This document shows, one piece after another, positions 1-13,412 of a stretch of 64,000 nt of DNA. Both the position numbers and the translations under genes were made by a program. Source of the DNA: Trichosporon coremiiforme (taxonomy: Eukaryota; Basidiomycota; Tremellomycetes; Trichosporonales; Trichosporonaceae); contig BCJJ01000008.1 in assembly GCA_039545355.1 (NCBI GenBank), positions 434,001 to 498,000 of the forward strand, written 5' to 3'. The notes under the pieces were generated by a model, which saw only the letters and a program-made list of their open reading frames with translations, made no database searches and was not told the origin of the DNA. Numbering within the stretch: the first letter of the stretch is position 1; each line of letters begins with the position of its first letter.

Positions 1-1014
1 CGCGCGCTCTCCAGTCCAACCTGATCGCAGAACGCCCCTGTGTCCTCATGGCAATACTCCTTCGATCTGTACTTATGCATGCATGTGTCGTCCATAGTTC
101 TATGCACCCGTGCAGAGCGTCGGCGCTTCCCCTGCGGAAAGATCCGGCTTCGGAGATCTCTTTGCCTGCGGAAAACTCTGGCGACCGAAGCGACCCCTAC
201 CCTACCTGTGCACCAATCACTGCTAGCCGTGACTCACCGATGCGATGGCCCGAGCAACGACAGCAACGCGAGCCAGCAAGGCACGCGCCGATGACGCTGT
301 GGGCCGGGCTGATTCGTCCTGCACATCAGCCGCGAGAGATGGTGATCGCCGTCCACTTCTTTCCTGAGCCTGCTGTTCTCGTCGTCGGTTTGTCTTGCGA
401 CTCCAGTCGCGGCCAGCCTATTCTGACGACGCCCGACCCCGATGCTCCGAATGCCCAGTCAGGCGCTGCTCCATAATCCTGCCAGACCTCTAGCCGGCTG
501 ATTAGCTGATCGTCAAGAAGAGGTACAGCGGACAGATAGACCGGCGGAACAGGCCGCCGATCAGCGCTGCTACCCCCGAGACGAAGCTCGCTTAGAGGGG
601 CTGCGCGGGGTCCTCTTAATACCACACCCAATGCCCAGATCTCATTCCGGCCCTGCATGCATGCCTGTCCAACACCGAGCTTTTCGGACTACGCGCCCTT
701 GGGTCGGCACTTCCGATCGTCGGCCATAATGCGCACTCGGGTGCTCGCCGGAACGTGCTGCGACGAATTGTATTAATCTGCCGAAGGCACCGCCAACGTT
801 TACTGGGATCACGCATCCGGGGAACCATGCCAGTATTTGGGAGAAATATTGTCCATGCCGATACAGATGATGCAGATTGCAGCGGGAGAAGCCATACGAG
901 GCTCATCATCGTGTCAAGATGTCTAGGATGTGTGGTATAAGAGTCAAAATTACAATTTAGAGACGGAGTCAGGATACACACGTCTTCGTGTCCGTTCTTG
1001 CGAGAAGCCGTCCT
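1..1014. other. No supportable gene
   Basis: Only short overlapping ORFs without recognisable domains occur here. An alternating purine/pyrimidine ATGCATGC stretch lies at 74-88 and a shorter one at 654-664. The part next to 1015 is probably the 3' flank of the transcription factor gene. I see nothing else. Confidence 0.5.
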
Positions 1015-4000
1015 TTACTGAGGGGCACGGTACTGGTGAATAGCTGACGTTAGCGGACATTCCGGTGTCAAGCAGAATCGACGAGCCCGCACACTCTGTG
1101 GTATGCCTGGACCGACGCTTCAACTCACCATCAATCAGCCGGTTGAAGAACTCTGGGGTGTTGACCTGCTCGGCGGTCTGGCCATCCTGAACCTTGATGA
1201 GACGGGCAGGAACAGCACCGATGCTGAGGCTAGGGTTCTTCTCCTCGTGCTCATCCTTGATGCCGCCGGGAGAAGGGTCGGGCGGGGCAGAGAAGCCGAG
1301 CGCGGCCAGGTCGCGGGGACGCCTGCTTTCGATGAACCCAGCGTTGGCCGACAAGAACTGGTCAATCAACTGCTGGGGATCGTCGTCACCGTGCTTGTCG
1401 CTGACAAGGAGGTTGGCCATTGTGGGGCGAGCCGAGTCCGAACCACCACGGCAGCGGTTCTCCTTGTCCTGCAGAGCACGTCTGTAGAACGTGTACACGA
1501 TGACAGTCTCCTTGTTCTCAGGGTCGTAAGGGTGTTGGCGAGTGTATTTCTCCATGATATCCCAAAGATCGGGGCAGCGTGGGCAGCTGGGGTCCGCGTG
1601 GAGTCCAAGACCAGCGATGAACGCGGCATTGAAGTCGTACGTCGATCCGGAGAGCAAAGGCTCCAGAACTTCGGGAACCTTGGCATCGGCGTACCCGCCA
1701 CGAACCTTGAGCGTCAGGATCGCTGCCTCGATAAGGCGGTTGCGCGAGTGGGCGTGCTTCTCCGGGGATTTTGAAAAGTCACGGAGCGCCCAGGGGCGGT
1801 GAAGCACGATACCGTAATGAAGAATCTCCGACTGAATAAAGAGCCTCTGAATGGGAAGATGGGGCAGATCTGGAGGCGTCAGTACAAGGAAAATAGCAGA
1901 GGACTCACCTTTGTCCTTGGAGGTGTCAGTGTCCAAGATGCGGAACTGAGGGGGGAGGGAGTCGGTAAAGTCCTGGAGCTCCCGGTCGATCGAGAGAACC
2001 TCGTCGTAGTGCATGGAACCCCTCAGCCTCTGGAACTGGGACGTAATACGACCCACAATGTGGGCGAGCTGTGAGCGCAAAACGATAAAGGTGGCAGTGG
2101 TCGGCTCGTCCATTGACCTTGGTTTGACCGCGTGGACTGTAAGCTCCTCCAGATTAATGTTCGAAGGCGTGTCCGCGTCGTAGCTTGTCGGGTTGATCGT
2201 CATGGGGTGCGAGACGATCGCGCTGGTGGTAGCGTCGGCGTGGCACAAGTAAGACCAAAGACGACGGCGGTACTCGGTAGCCAGAGCGTCCAGGCCAAGC
2301 TGAGATCCATCACGGTGAAGGTTGATCGCCGTGCCCATCGCAATCGCCGTGCGGAAGGTGACCCAAGCATCCTCGAGCGCGCGCTCCACCTGCAGCTGAT
2401 ACAGACCCAGAATGATACGGGCCTCGATCAGACGAGCCTCAACGAGCTGAGTGGCATCGGCCTCGCTGATGGACGATGCGAGGGGGATCGTGCACTTTGC
2501 GTTCCAGACGAGCTGCTGGCTGCGCTTGCGTCGGTCCCGCTCACCACCCGGAACGAGGTGGTCAGGTGCCAGCCTGTATGCAAATGCAAGCACGGCATAG
2601 ACGAGAGGCAAGGCGGTCAAGGTCGCCGGGGAGGTCTGCTCCTCGAGGTTGGAAGTGTACAGTGCGTCGTAGGCTGATGTCATCAGTCAGGGTAAAGCAC
2701 ATGACCACTCACCTCGCAGAAATGCACGCTTGTCGATAGGGTAGTGCAGGTCGTTGATGTCGGAGAAGAAGAAGGCAATCAGAGCGTTCGCCTCTTCATG
2801 CGGGGGCAGATCGGTCTGAGAGGTCCGTTGCAACTGCAAGAGGTCAGCTGTATGCTTGACGGCCTGCACTTCGGTTGCGCGCAGGACCTTAATTTGGTAA
2901 TGTGGCCATCGGGCGAAAGCTCGTTTAAGCCATCGGGGAGCCCGACATGTCTGAGAAAACAGAATGCGGGGAAGTCGCTTAGAACGTCACCGCCAGGTAC
3001 ACCGAAAACGAACCTGGCGCACTTTCGGATTCGAGTGCTTCAACATGCACGTTGTCCGAAAGCACGGCCACGGCGACTTGCCCGAGCCGATCTCAATTAA
3101 AGAATCGAAAATACACTCACCACCGACCAGGGTCCGTTGTCCACCACTTGATTCGCAAGGGTGTCGTTGCCTGCAAGCGCTCCACCAATGCTTTCCGCAA
3201 TGGAGCTGTGCATAGAGGCCAAGGATCCCAAAGAACCGTTCGAAGATCCGTTGATCTGCAGAGGAGGCCGCTTAGCGCCATGCTGGGGAGGCGGAGACTC
3301 TGCGCGAGCGTGCACTGTCTTGTCAGCATCCATCCGACTCTTAATACTCACAGAGTCGCCAGTCCGCCAGGGCAGTGCTGTCAAGCCCATCTATCCGGTT
3401 CAGCACAGCGTTCAGCATGCGCTCGATCCTGCTCACACGACCGCCCAACGCCGGCATGGGCGTCGTCGTCGTGCGCTCATCGGCCTTGCCCGTGGCGGTC
3501 GCCTTGTCGCCGTCCGCCTTGGCGGCAGGCTTGGCCCTAGAGGGAGGCGAGTTCAAGCGCGAGCTGGGGATGCACAGGTGAGGAACCTTGCGGTTCACGC
3601 AGTGCTGGCAAGGGGTCTCTCGGTTGCACTTTTGCTTTCGCTTCGCGCACTCCGCGCAGGAGAAGGCTTGACGACGCTTCTTCTTCTTGGGTGGCTCCGA
3701 AGGGGGGTCCGTAGCGCTTGCAGCTGGAGCAGGGTGCTTGGTGCCGTTAGCAGGAGCACTAGGAGTGTTGGTAGCGTTGCCATTGATTGCCTCGGGTGTA
3801 GCGATAACATTGCCCGTCCTCGACTCTGGGCTGCGCGTGTTCCCGCGGGAGGGAGCAGTCGGCGGCCTGTAGTAAACGGACTCCCTCTGCTGCTCGGGAC
3901 CAGGGGTGCCGGGGTTGCGGAAAGAGGACGGGTGAGAACGAGGGGACTGATTGGAATCATGAGGAGGGTGGGAGGATGGCTTGAGGACATGAGGGGTGCT

Positions 4001-4378
4001 GTCCCAGTGGTGTCTCATCATCGGAGGGTAGTCGGCCAGCGGCGGAAGGCGATCACCCATGCGAGGTGACATGTTTCGCATGTGCATGGGCGGAGGCGAC
4101 CATCGGCTCCTGGCAGAACTGGCGGAGGACATGTCGCGCTCCACGACTGACCTGGCACCATTCATGTGCGGGCCAGAAGACCAGCCGTTCGGGTCAGTCA
4201 TGCCGCCACCGGGGCTGGGTGCATCTCGTTTGCCGGGGGAAGAAGGGTAATAGCCCCTCGGCGACGGAGGCATAGGCGGAGGGAGGCCATGGAGAAAGGC
4301 GGAGCGGTGACTGGGGCGCTCGGGAGGAAGGGGAAAGCGAGAGTCGTGACGATCCCGGTCGTCAAAGTCGCGGTGCAT
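1015..4378 (-). CDS. Zn2Cys6 fungal transcription factor
   Basis: Predicted 997-aa nuclear DNA-binding regulator, target genes unknown. Six exons (4378-3352, 3314-3121, 2950-2713, 2673-1909, 1869-1129, 1043-1015) join in phase. The first exon is a long Pro/Ser/Arg-rich disordered leader, then a KKKKRR basic stretch and a binuclear zinc cluster at about residues 241-269 with six Cys in CxxCxxxxxxxC...CxxC...C spacing. A short coiled stretch follows. The middle (about 400-750) resembles the fungal-specific TF domain (Fungal_trans family), with RLRG- and RRLW-type segments. The 39-nt intron 1870-1908 is in frame and has no stop, so its retention would be silent to the frame. The last short exon rests only on a GTGAGT donor and a CTAAC..CAG acceptor; reading through instead would end at 950. 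The start is the first ATG of the long leader. It is flanked upstream by a 9 kb gene-free region. Confidence 0.88.
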
Positions 4379-4987
4379 ATCTTAGCGGGTTGGCTAGTCG
4401 GAGACAGTGCAGACGCTGAACAGAGATCGCGGGCGGGAAAAGAGGGAGAAGGTTGATGTGTGTCGCGGTGAGAGAGGTCGTCGGAGAACGGTGGAGAGAT
4501 GCTAGTGGATAATGGGCAGAGTGATGTGAAGAGTAAGGGTGCGTTTTCGTTGGTGTAAAATCGGCTCCAAGGATATGCGGCTTAGATTACAAGTCGATGA
4601 GACGGTAAGGATGGTCTAGTAGGTTGTGTCGAGATGGGTCGAGTCGCAATACCGGGAGCCGGTAGTCAATGTCGCTGGTGGGGGGCGAGGCCACGGACAA
4701 TCAGCAAGGGGGTATGCTGTGTCTGATGGGCGGCCGTTGTTGTGTTGCTTGGTTGCGTGTCGAAGCACGGCGGGGGTGATCGCGTTGCCGAGTAGTCCGG
4801 TGTGTATACACAGGGTGGTGACGGGCAGGCAAGTAGAGACAGGTGGAGAGTACAAAGTGGAAAAGGAGGGGAAGAGCTGTGTGCAGTGAGGAGATAGTGA
4901 GAGTGCAGACTAGACTGGCAGGCAGTCAGGCAGCGAGCCATACAGCCGGTCAGCGTTCCACAGTGAGCGTGCCGTACAGGCGGAGGC

Positions 4988-5002
4988 GGGGCGGGGCGGG
5001 GC
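4988..5002. promoter_or_regulatory. GC-box-like GGGGC array
   Basis: Three consecutive GGGGC units sit about 610 bp upstream of the start codon of the Zn2Cys6 factor. Such G-rich boxes are bound by C2H2 zinc-finger factors in fungi, so a role in that promoter is a guess from position only. Confidence 0.25.
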
Positions 5003-6477
5003 AGGGCGGTCGTTGACTCTGGACCACGGAACGAGACCCATACTCGGCACTCGGACAGTCTGTGTGCCAGACGCCTGATCCTACGATCCTACTCCTGTCT
5101 CCCTGTTGCCAGCACTCTGCTGGCGTGCTCCCCGGATCCCCGGCTGTCTAGGTGGGTGGGGTGTGATTATCGCCCGACGGATATGGCCCAAGCCTCTTGT
5201 CCCTCACCCCCTCATGCCTGCCCCCTTCGGGCCAGACTCCCTGTTCCGGGGCACGGTTCATTACCTAGCGAAGCTCGACGCCCGCAGGCGACATGCCTGC
5301 GTGTCTTCGAGTGACGTGCCTGGGGCTGTCATGAGGTCGGTGCCAAAGTACCCAAGCACGACTGCAACACTGCGCCGCCGCAACGTATATCCTAGTGCAT
5401 TCTGTTCTCCTGTAGTCCTGTCCTGATCCTGGCCGACAGGCATTACATCAAAGGACTTGCCGACAGCAAAAAGGTTTGCAGCACCGCGTACCTGCCGTGG
5501 GGGAGCAGCCGGGCAGGGTCAAGGGTTCAGCTGGGCATCTAGGCATCGGGCATCTTGCGAAGTAGGGATCGCAGCAGGCGGGTCGAAGCGGCAACAGGCT
5601 GCAGGCAGAATGACACAGGAGTGGGATCCAACAGCGCCGGTTTTGCGGCTCGAAGCGAGCGAGTCAGATGAGCCTGATTTCTGCCCCGACCTGCGTCCTG
5701 ATGTTGGGATCCTGAATGCCCGTCCCTGGGCCCGAGGCCTCCCAGACCTCTGTCGATAGGGGCGGGCGATCTGACTGGCTGGCTGGCCCGATGCCTTGCG
5801 ATACCTGAATGCCTGACATGGGCAGAGTCAAGACGGGTGGTGCCTGCCGCATCTGCTCGTGTGGTGTGCGGGACTCGGTCCCCTTTGACACTTGCTGAGT
5901 GGGGAAGTGTCTTGCCGCCGGCCGCCCCGCTCCCATGTCGCCCGTCTGGCTGGCCTTGCTTTTGCCATTTTTCCACTTTGCGTTTGGCACCACTCTCCGC
6001 CTTATGCCCTGGCCATTCTGGATGGAAATCTGCCCGGCCAGCCGACCTGCATCCTGCCCGGCCGACGACCCCATGTCGCCCGCTAGCCCTCTGCCCTCTC
6101 ACATGTTTATCCATGCACATGATTTTCCTTCGGTCCACCGGCCCCAGCCCGTCGCTGCTTCCACAGACCGAACACCGATCGTACATACCCACTCACCCAC
6201 CCCTTTCGCTTAGTGCACATGCCTTCTCCCGAGCTCTCTCCCCGTACCTAGCGCCTAGGTCGCCAGCCTGTCGCACCATTGTCGTCACTCCTCAGCCTGC
6301 CTTGGCGTCTCTGTGCCCACAACCTGTTTTGCAGGAGGAGCAAATTCCCGACAACAGGAACAAGCTTTGTACGAACGCACAAACCCGCCCGCTACTTCGA
6401 CAAACGCAGCTATGTTTAGACTACTTCGGTGAAAGCCTACTGCAGAGATCTCGCCTTGCCGCTTGTCTCCTGGAATT

Positions 6478-6496
6478 CCTACTGCAGCGCAGTAGG
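6478..6496. repeat. Perfect inverted repeat, 8 bp arms
   Basis: CCTACTGC, a 3-nt spacer AGC, then GCAGTAGG form a perfect hairpin. A partial copy of the left arm (CCTACTGCAG) lies about 40 bp upstream. No gene context gives it a function. Confidence 0.5.
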
Positions 6497-9400
6497 CGCT
6501 CGGTTGACGATGGCACGTTTTGAAGGGCTCAACTCCGCTCCTTCGGTTAAAGCTCGGGGTGGGAGACATTCTTTACGTTGAGGCTTATGGAACCGTCACT
6601 CGGATATTCATGGCGTCATGGACGCAGGCGTACAGGTTGCAGGATATGCAGTATGCAAATGATCATAAGGCTGTTGTGCCCATCGCCAGGCACTTCGCTA
6701 AAGATGTTTGACCACACGTTGACATCGTTTTGGCTCTGGTCCGAAGTCCAGCGTCATCGACGACTTCGCAAAAACGCGGGGTAGGGCCAATGAAACCCGA
6801 AAGGCCTGACGTTAGCGTCCCCTGGCAAAGGCTCGGTTGCCACCCGAGGAGTCTGACAGTGTGATCACCTGGACTCGACATCAGCGCGCCGCATGTGTTG
6901 CTCTGAGAGATTAGCTCGGACGTCGTCCCTGGGTCACCCCAGCGCTGGCATGCTCGTCGGTCAACAGTCACACAGCCACAATCTGGGTGGGGGTGAGACG
7001 GACATTCAGACCTCGTTGCTGCCTCGCATTCACCAGCTCAGACACCGAACGCTTCACTCAATGCCATTTTCACTCGTGAGGCGCACGATGGCGCGCGACG
7101 TACGACGGTCCCCGTCGCTTCGGGGATTTCTTTGTGTCAGCTAGACATTCCGAGGAACTCGAGGAATCAGGGCGCGGCGACAGAGTGTGTCACCCTCCGC
7201 GATCGGTTGAAAACGGCGAGGCTCCTGCACCGTTCGGACGTACGTTCCTGCGCTTGCGCCGTGTCAGCGGCCCGTTTCTCGGAAAATGCATAGGCCAAAC
7301 GATCGGGTTCGGGATACGCTCAGTGGGACCAAGATCAGGTTCGGACTTGAGACTGACGGGCTGGCAATTGTCCCCACTTCGACCCTCTCGTGTCCCTCAC
7401 GGCCTTCTCGCCCTGGCCCTGGCGGACTGGAGTCCGCCGCCGATGTCGGTTCGGGCGAAACTGGTCGCACATTACACCTTTCACTGGCCCACTGGCCGCC
7501 TGCACACGTCGGCTGCACGCCGAAGCAGATCACGAATCCAGTACGCTTGGCGGCTCCTCGCCCAGGCTTGATGCAGGGTCGGGATCGACGAATTTCCATT
7601 GCGCAGGCGGATAGGCAGCTGCTCGCAAGCCCCGACCGGGTCTCATCCTCACCTCCACGACCGATCAACCGCATCTTTGCCGAACCTCGGTAGATCCCAA
7701 TGCGTATCACAGTGCAGCCGTTTCTCTGCGTTTCATGTCGGCGTGAATGGTAGACATGATCGTGCCGTGCTCGGTGTCGCAGAAGAGAGACGGAGCAAGA
7801 TTTTCATAATTTGCCGTGCCCGCAATTGAGGGTGAGCTCCGTCCTTCAGCGCCTGGATCCTTACGCCCGTGCATTCTTTCGGAGAAATGACAGGTGTCAG
7901 CGGCGTGCTGTTCGCATCAATGCGTTTGTCAGGTGCAGAAAGCCATGGCAGCATCACATGTCAGGCCCATCTGGGACGGGTCAGGACAAACTTGCACTGG
8001 GCACGGGCTCCGTCGCTCTCGGCGTGCCGCCCGCGAACGGAGTATCAACGACGAGACGCGATTGTATTTCCTCAACCTCCAACTGGATCTCAGTGTGTGC
8101 TCGGAGGACCGACCCTCATGGGAAGAGCACGGCGCAATGCTGCACCCGAAAGTTGATACTGCTGAATCCTCCCTTTGTCCTTTATTTGCAGTCGCCGACG
8201 TCATGCAAAAGTGAACTGAGTGTACTGGCAGGCTAGTGTGAGTGCACGTAGGAGAAGTGATTGGGAAGTTCACGTGTGTTTCGTGTTAATTAAAGAATGG
8301 CGGGAACGTGTGTTTCCTCCTTCGGGGATGGACCTGTGGGCTAACTGAAACGCGCATTCGTGCGGAGCCTCCTATGCTTCCTTGTGCATGTCCCGTCAAC
8401 CTTCGGAACACCTGCTCCAGTTGTCCCAGGAAGTCTGGGCAGCTTACACACGCTTGAGCCGTATCTACGTATGTCCGAGCAAGGACAACCACGCGGCAGG
8501 ATCTGGCGGACGAGGCGTCGAGCTTCGACCTGTCCCGCAACGTGACGTACGGCGCAAACGCGGTCTGAGCACGGACACACGGGAGTCGTTCCAGCCGTAT
8601 TTGCCGAGTTAGCCGTGATGATCACGCCTGAGTACTCCGCACTGATGGCCCAGAAGCTGGCGAGTATGGCGAGGGGGTCCGAAGGGGCCTGAGGTTTGGG
8701 CCCTCCGACCACGGAGAAAGACGATCGTTCGTGACGACAAGGAAACGAATCACAGCCGACAAAGCGATCGCCTTCCGTAACGAGCCGCCCAAAGGCGCAG
8801 CTAGGACGGGCACCACCAAAACGGACAGTGCCTGACCCCTCCGCTTCGCTAGCCTCATCTCCTCATCGCGCCCGAACGCAAAGGCCGACCGAAGCCCCAT
8901 CGAGTCGGGAGTCGACTTTCGTGAGCATGCCATCACCCGAGTGCTAGCGGTCGTCAGATCGGGGCTCACGACGCGTCAAAGCTCGTCCATGCTTGACCAT
9001 TTGTCTGAAGGCGAACAAGCATATGCATGCATGCGTCCACTGGCGTCGGCTGTGCAGCGGCCTTCGGGACAACTGCTTCGGAGAGCCTTCGGAGAGTGAC
9101 TGCCATCCTTCAGGCACTTCGGTGCACCCTAGCGTTGCGCCCTGGTCCCTCCACGAATTTAAAAACGCTTTCAGAATCGCTTTCCCTCACAGCGTCGGCC
9201 AGCTATGGCCTGCGTCGTTTCGGGCCCTTTGCCGGTGAATGCGGGGTCGGGCTTCCGGGGAAAGCAGTAGAGAGTCTGGACCAGCGGACCTGTCACGACA
9301 AACACCGTAATGATCGCCAGCGGAAGCGATAATGGACAGTTGCCCGTGTGTGAGAAGCGCTCGCCATCCTCCCCGCGGGCGGACAATCATAGCAGCGGAG

Positions 9401-12400
9401 CGTGCGACGTGTGATTTCACGTCCTCGCCGGCGTATGCTAGCCTGATAGGTTTGCAACATCCCAGACCCGAGTCAACGCTTGGTGTCGTGGTGAGACAAC
9501 CTTGATGAAATGCACACGTCGATGTGGGGGAGGAATGGTCGAGAGCCAGTCAGAAACGTCGTGCAGCATGCTTGCGGAGGGGTCTCCGCATCGGACGTCA
9601 GAGGTTGTCTCCGTGGTCGTCGATTCCTGGAACAGTGTCAGTGCCCGAGAGCCGTGTCAAGCGCGGACTGTGGTGACTACCTCTTCCCTTCTTTACCGGA
9701 ACCGAGCAGGACCTGGTGCTGCGTCACACGGCCAACGTGCTGCCCAAGGCTTCAGAGTGCGGTGATTTGTTGAATTGACCGCTGCCCGACAGTGCTAGAT
9801 TCACGCCGCCTACAGCGGGAATGCCGAAGCACAAGTCAAGAAGCGCTGCATACCGCGATGATCACAGGTATGGCATGTGTCTTCGACAAACCCAGGGTTT
9901 ACCACCGAACAACGGGAGAAGACTAGTCCGCTGCTTTTCGGGCTTGTCGATACCTGTCGGACTCTGTCACTGCTGAGTACGACCCAGCTCAAGAAAGCGC
10001 TCTGACCTAATGTCGAGAACGACACGGCTCTTCGCGTTCGGTCCTACGCCCAGCCAATCTCAAATCCGAAGGCGGCATAAGCGGGGACTTGCGCCTTGAC
10101 AGAACTATGCCACAAGCCCAGTGCACCATGTGCGACCAGCGTCTGAGCGCCCGTGACATCCCACCAGGCTGTGCCGAAGTTCGGCAGGAGCGAACGACGC
10201 CTGCCCACAAAACCGAAGATGCATGAAAGTCTGCAGAGGCGCTTTGAACCCTTGACCCGGTCCCCCCACGCTGAGCATCCCAACAACCTCGATTGAGATC
10301 CTTGCGCGATTTTGCGCAGCGAAACAAGTGAAACCGTGTTGGATTGGGCAGCATATTTCTCAGACATGATCTGGGCACCACATGCTACCGCATGACTAGG
10401 GGTACAGCAACTTGGAGTCCGGCATATGCGATGCAGCGCATTGGGCTATCAATGCGATGGCATTCCTCAACTCGGGCATGAGATGTGCGCCTGCGAGCTG
10501 ATGCAGCCTCAGGTCTCGGGGCGGACCCAGCGACCCATCTCTCCCCCGCCCGGCATCCCCGGCACCAGGCCGTGGTAATACCTGGGGTTTGGCTTGGTGG
10601 CGGTCGCCGCCAGACTTTGCAGCTACGAATTCGGGCGATTCGTTTACAGAACGTGGCTTGAAGTCGACGCCCAGGGCCTTGTTGGTTTTTGTGTGACGGC
10701 GCAGTGGCGGACGGCGTACCACTGTCTCGGTATTCGCGTAAGCCCCGTGCCCAGCCAACCCTGTCCCACCCTTCTCCCTGCGTATGCCTTTCCCCCGCCC
10801 CGCCGACCCTGGAATGCCACCTGGCGACACCACGACGATGCACATCCGCCTCCGCACCCACTCGCATTTCACGGCGCCGTCTCGCTTCCAGCCATGGGGA
10901 TTCGTTACGAGCCCAGTTGGTCCAGATCACCATTCAGGCCCTTGTCGCTCCAGCATATAACGCCAGGGTGCTCGTTTCGCTTCGCAGCCGCGGCTGTCGT
11001 TGCGAATGAACAGGTTTCCGGCCGCTCTCGCTTCGAACGGGCCAACTTTGGAGGTAGGGTTCGGCATGCACCCCGGACGTTGTCTCCGGAGTTCGGGCGA
11101 GAGTCGGGTGCAGATGGTCAGGGCTTTCGGGGCCGAATTCCTCGGCCTCAAAGCGACGTCCCAGCTTGCCTTCGCCGTGGCTAATCCTCAAGTCCGCATG
11201 CGGTATCGCAGTGGCAGCACAGCAAAGTGGCAAGTGCTTCGACCTGGCGTTCAACACTCCCGGTGTTGACATATTCACTATCTAACGGCGGCCCCCAACG
11301 TCTCCGCACAGCATCTCGAAAGGAGTATGAGCGCGAGAAACTAACCCCCTCCCCTGAATGACCAGCCGGGAAGGACCTGCGTCGTTTTCGGGCAGCAGTG
11401 GGCTCGAAAGGTTTCGGAAAGCAAGTTGCAGATTACATGATCACGAGGCTGCAGGTGTACTGAACATCGGTCCTCGCTAAGCGTACTCGCGACTCTGAAA
11501 GGCGCACTCGAGGCGTGGGCTTGTCACCCTTCTTCGCTTAGACTGCCGCACGTTCATGTCGTCCCGCAAACGGGGCCATGTCCAGAACGAAGCATGCCAA
11601 GCGCGGAATGCGGACATTACTCGAGAGCGTCGCTTGGTCCACAAAGCAAAAGGTGCCTTGACGTCTTCCCATGCGCGCGTGGATCCGTACCCGCGAGTTC
11701 GCTGCTTGCTCTGAAGCATGCTGCTCGAAAGAGCAGGCTTCGAAACAGACGCGGATTGCTGACAGTTAAGGTACGGGGGTTGTCGATCCCAGCGGCTTCA
11801 CAATCGTACACCGGAGGCGTCATCGACGACATGGCACGGCTTAAGCGACGACAAACCACCTCGTTACGGGATGGAATGTGGAATGTGGAAGCGTCCTCGA
11901 GCCTTCGTTTATCAAGTCAGGTTCGGAGGTTGAGGTTCGTCGAACAATGTCGCCCTGCGAATGGCCTGTTCATAAGATCGTTCCAACTACTCTAACGCCA
12001 AGGATCCCTAAGCGAACACGACAGAGCCCACTCAGGCCATGCTTGAGCTTCATCTGACAATCGAGCCCTCGATTAAGCTCGCGACATCGCAAAAGAAAAC
12101 ATGCAACGGCGTTCCTGTGCCAAGCGACGCAGCACGTCCGATAAGAAATATTGTAGTCCGAACCGGACTCATGCCAGAAGCCAACAGGTACCACCAGGCA
12201 CCTCGCCGCGGACGGAATGCTGCAGCTGTCGTACAAGCCACAGCATTCGTGTCGAGGCGGGCCAAACTCCGTTGACGCAGTACATCACGCGATCGGCGGC
12301 CTATCGTTTGCCGATGGAGGGGTCGTGAGGATCCCCGCACCCACTCGCAGGTAACCACACTGATGTTCGGAGAGATACAGCGGAGACCGGTCCGCAACAT

Positions 12401-13412
12401 GGTGCGCTGGTTCAGACAATGGAAGGGGCTAACCGAGAAGCTGGGTGCATGCGGGACGGAACAGACACGGCTTTCGCGGCGTTGAGGAGGCTTTCGGCGA
12501 CTCGTATCTGCGCTCTGAACTTTGATTGTGCTCGAAACGATGCACTGTTGGTCCGCAGCAAAGATCCGGAGATCGTGAGTGGAGCGTGGCTCGAGTCGAG
12601 GCTGGGTTTAGGCCTAGCGCGTGTCAGACGTGCCCAAGCCGGGACGGCAACGCACTTTGCTACATCTGGACGCGCGACGCTTGTACGCTTTCTGTTAGCG
12701 TTGGTGTGGTGTATTGTAGGTGCAGCGCAAGTGGTGCACTGGAACGTGGGCAATTAATTATGACGCTGCATTTGTGCGTTGCTGCCCCTGAGCCCTGGTT
12801 GTGCCGCCCTGCAACCTTCGCGCGGCTCGCTTTGCCTCGGTCACCTTATCACTGTGTCTCACTCAGATCTCACTACCATGCGTCCGTTCGGTGACGCGGG
12901 GTTGCACTCCTTCAGAATACCTCGGTCTACCCGGATGGTGGGCAGCACATATCCGCCGCGCAGTCAATGTGAGACCGCTGGTGGAAGGAAGGAGGATATG
13001 GAGCAGCCAGTGAGATATGCAATCGAGTCGGTGACTGCCCTCAGCCCGAGCTTGCGCACCGCCGCACAAGGCTGATGTCGTCTTTTGGCACTCCTTTAGG
13101 AATCGAGTCCTCGGTGACAACGATCGAGCAGGCTCAGGACAAGTGTCTTGCTGCCCAATTCCCAGCCGCGCTCTTGCCGAACCCAGATCGTCGAAAGACC
13201 CGAGTCAGCTGATATCTGCGTTGTTCCCACATGAGTACATACATTGCTTGTTCTACTATTCTCCGACTGGACAGAGTGAATTACCGAGCCTATGACCCAC
13301 TTCTCCACTGGAAATCGTCGGCCCAGCGCAGTACCCCGCACCTACGTTTTGGTGAAAGATCGATCTGGTGCCACAAAAGTCTCGCCCAAGATCTTCAAGT
13401 TCCAGTGGCAGC

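Larger units (their letters stand above)
4379..13412. other. 9 kb gene-free region
   Basis: No ORF in any frame shows a recognisable domain, a plausible exon chain or steady coding bias; overlapping ORFs of 60-230 codons occur on both strands, as expected by chance in GC-rich DNA. The first 700 bp next to the transcription factor are pyrimidine-rich on the minus strand and contain a GGGGC triplet array (4988-5002), consistent with a promoter and leader for that gene. A perfect 8-bp inverted repeat with 3-nt loop lies at 6478-6496, and an alternating ATGCATGC tract at 9019-9036. TTCGG pentamers look frequent. I see no transposase, reverse transcriptase, terminal repeats or tandem arrays. Confidence 0.6.

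Noticed and set aside
3161..4069. 302-codon plus-strand ORF opposite the transcription factor leader
   Set aside because: Antisense to a strongly biased coding exon; Arg/Gly/Leu-rich, as expected of a shadow frame.
5837..6523. 228-codon ORF in the gene-free tract
   Set aside because: Pro/Ser/Leu-rich with no domain, overlaps other ORFs on both strands and lacks introns or bias.
10385..10933. 182-codon minus-strand ORF in the gene-free tract
   Set aside because: Arg-rich random composition, several competing frames of similar length, no recognisable motif.
4379..13412. Calling the gene-free tract a centromere
   Set aside because: No repeats, transposon remains or composition shift visible; it would need chromatin data.
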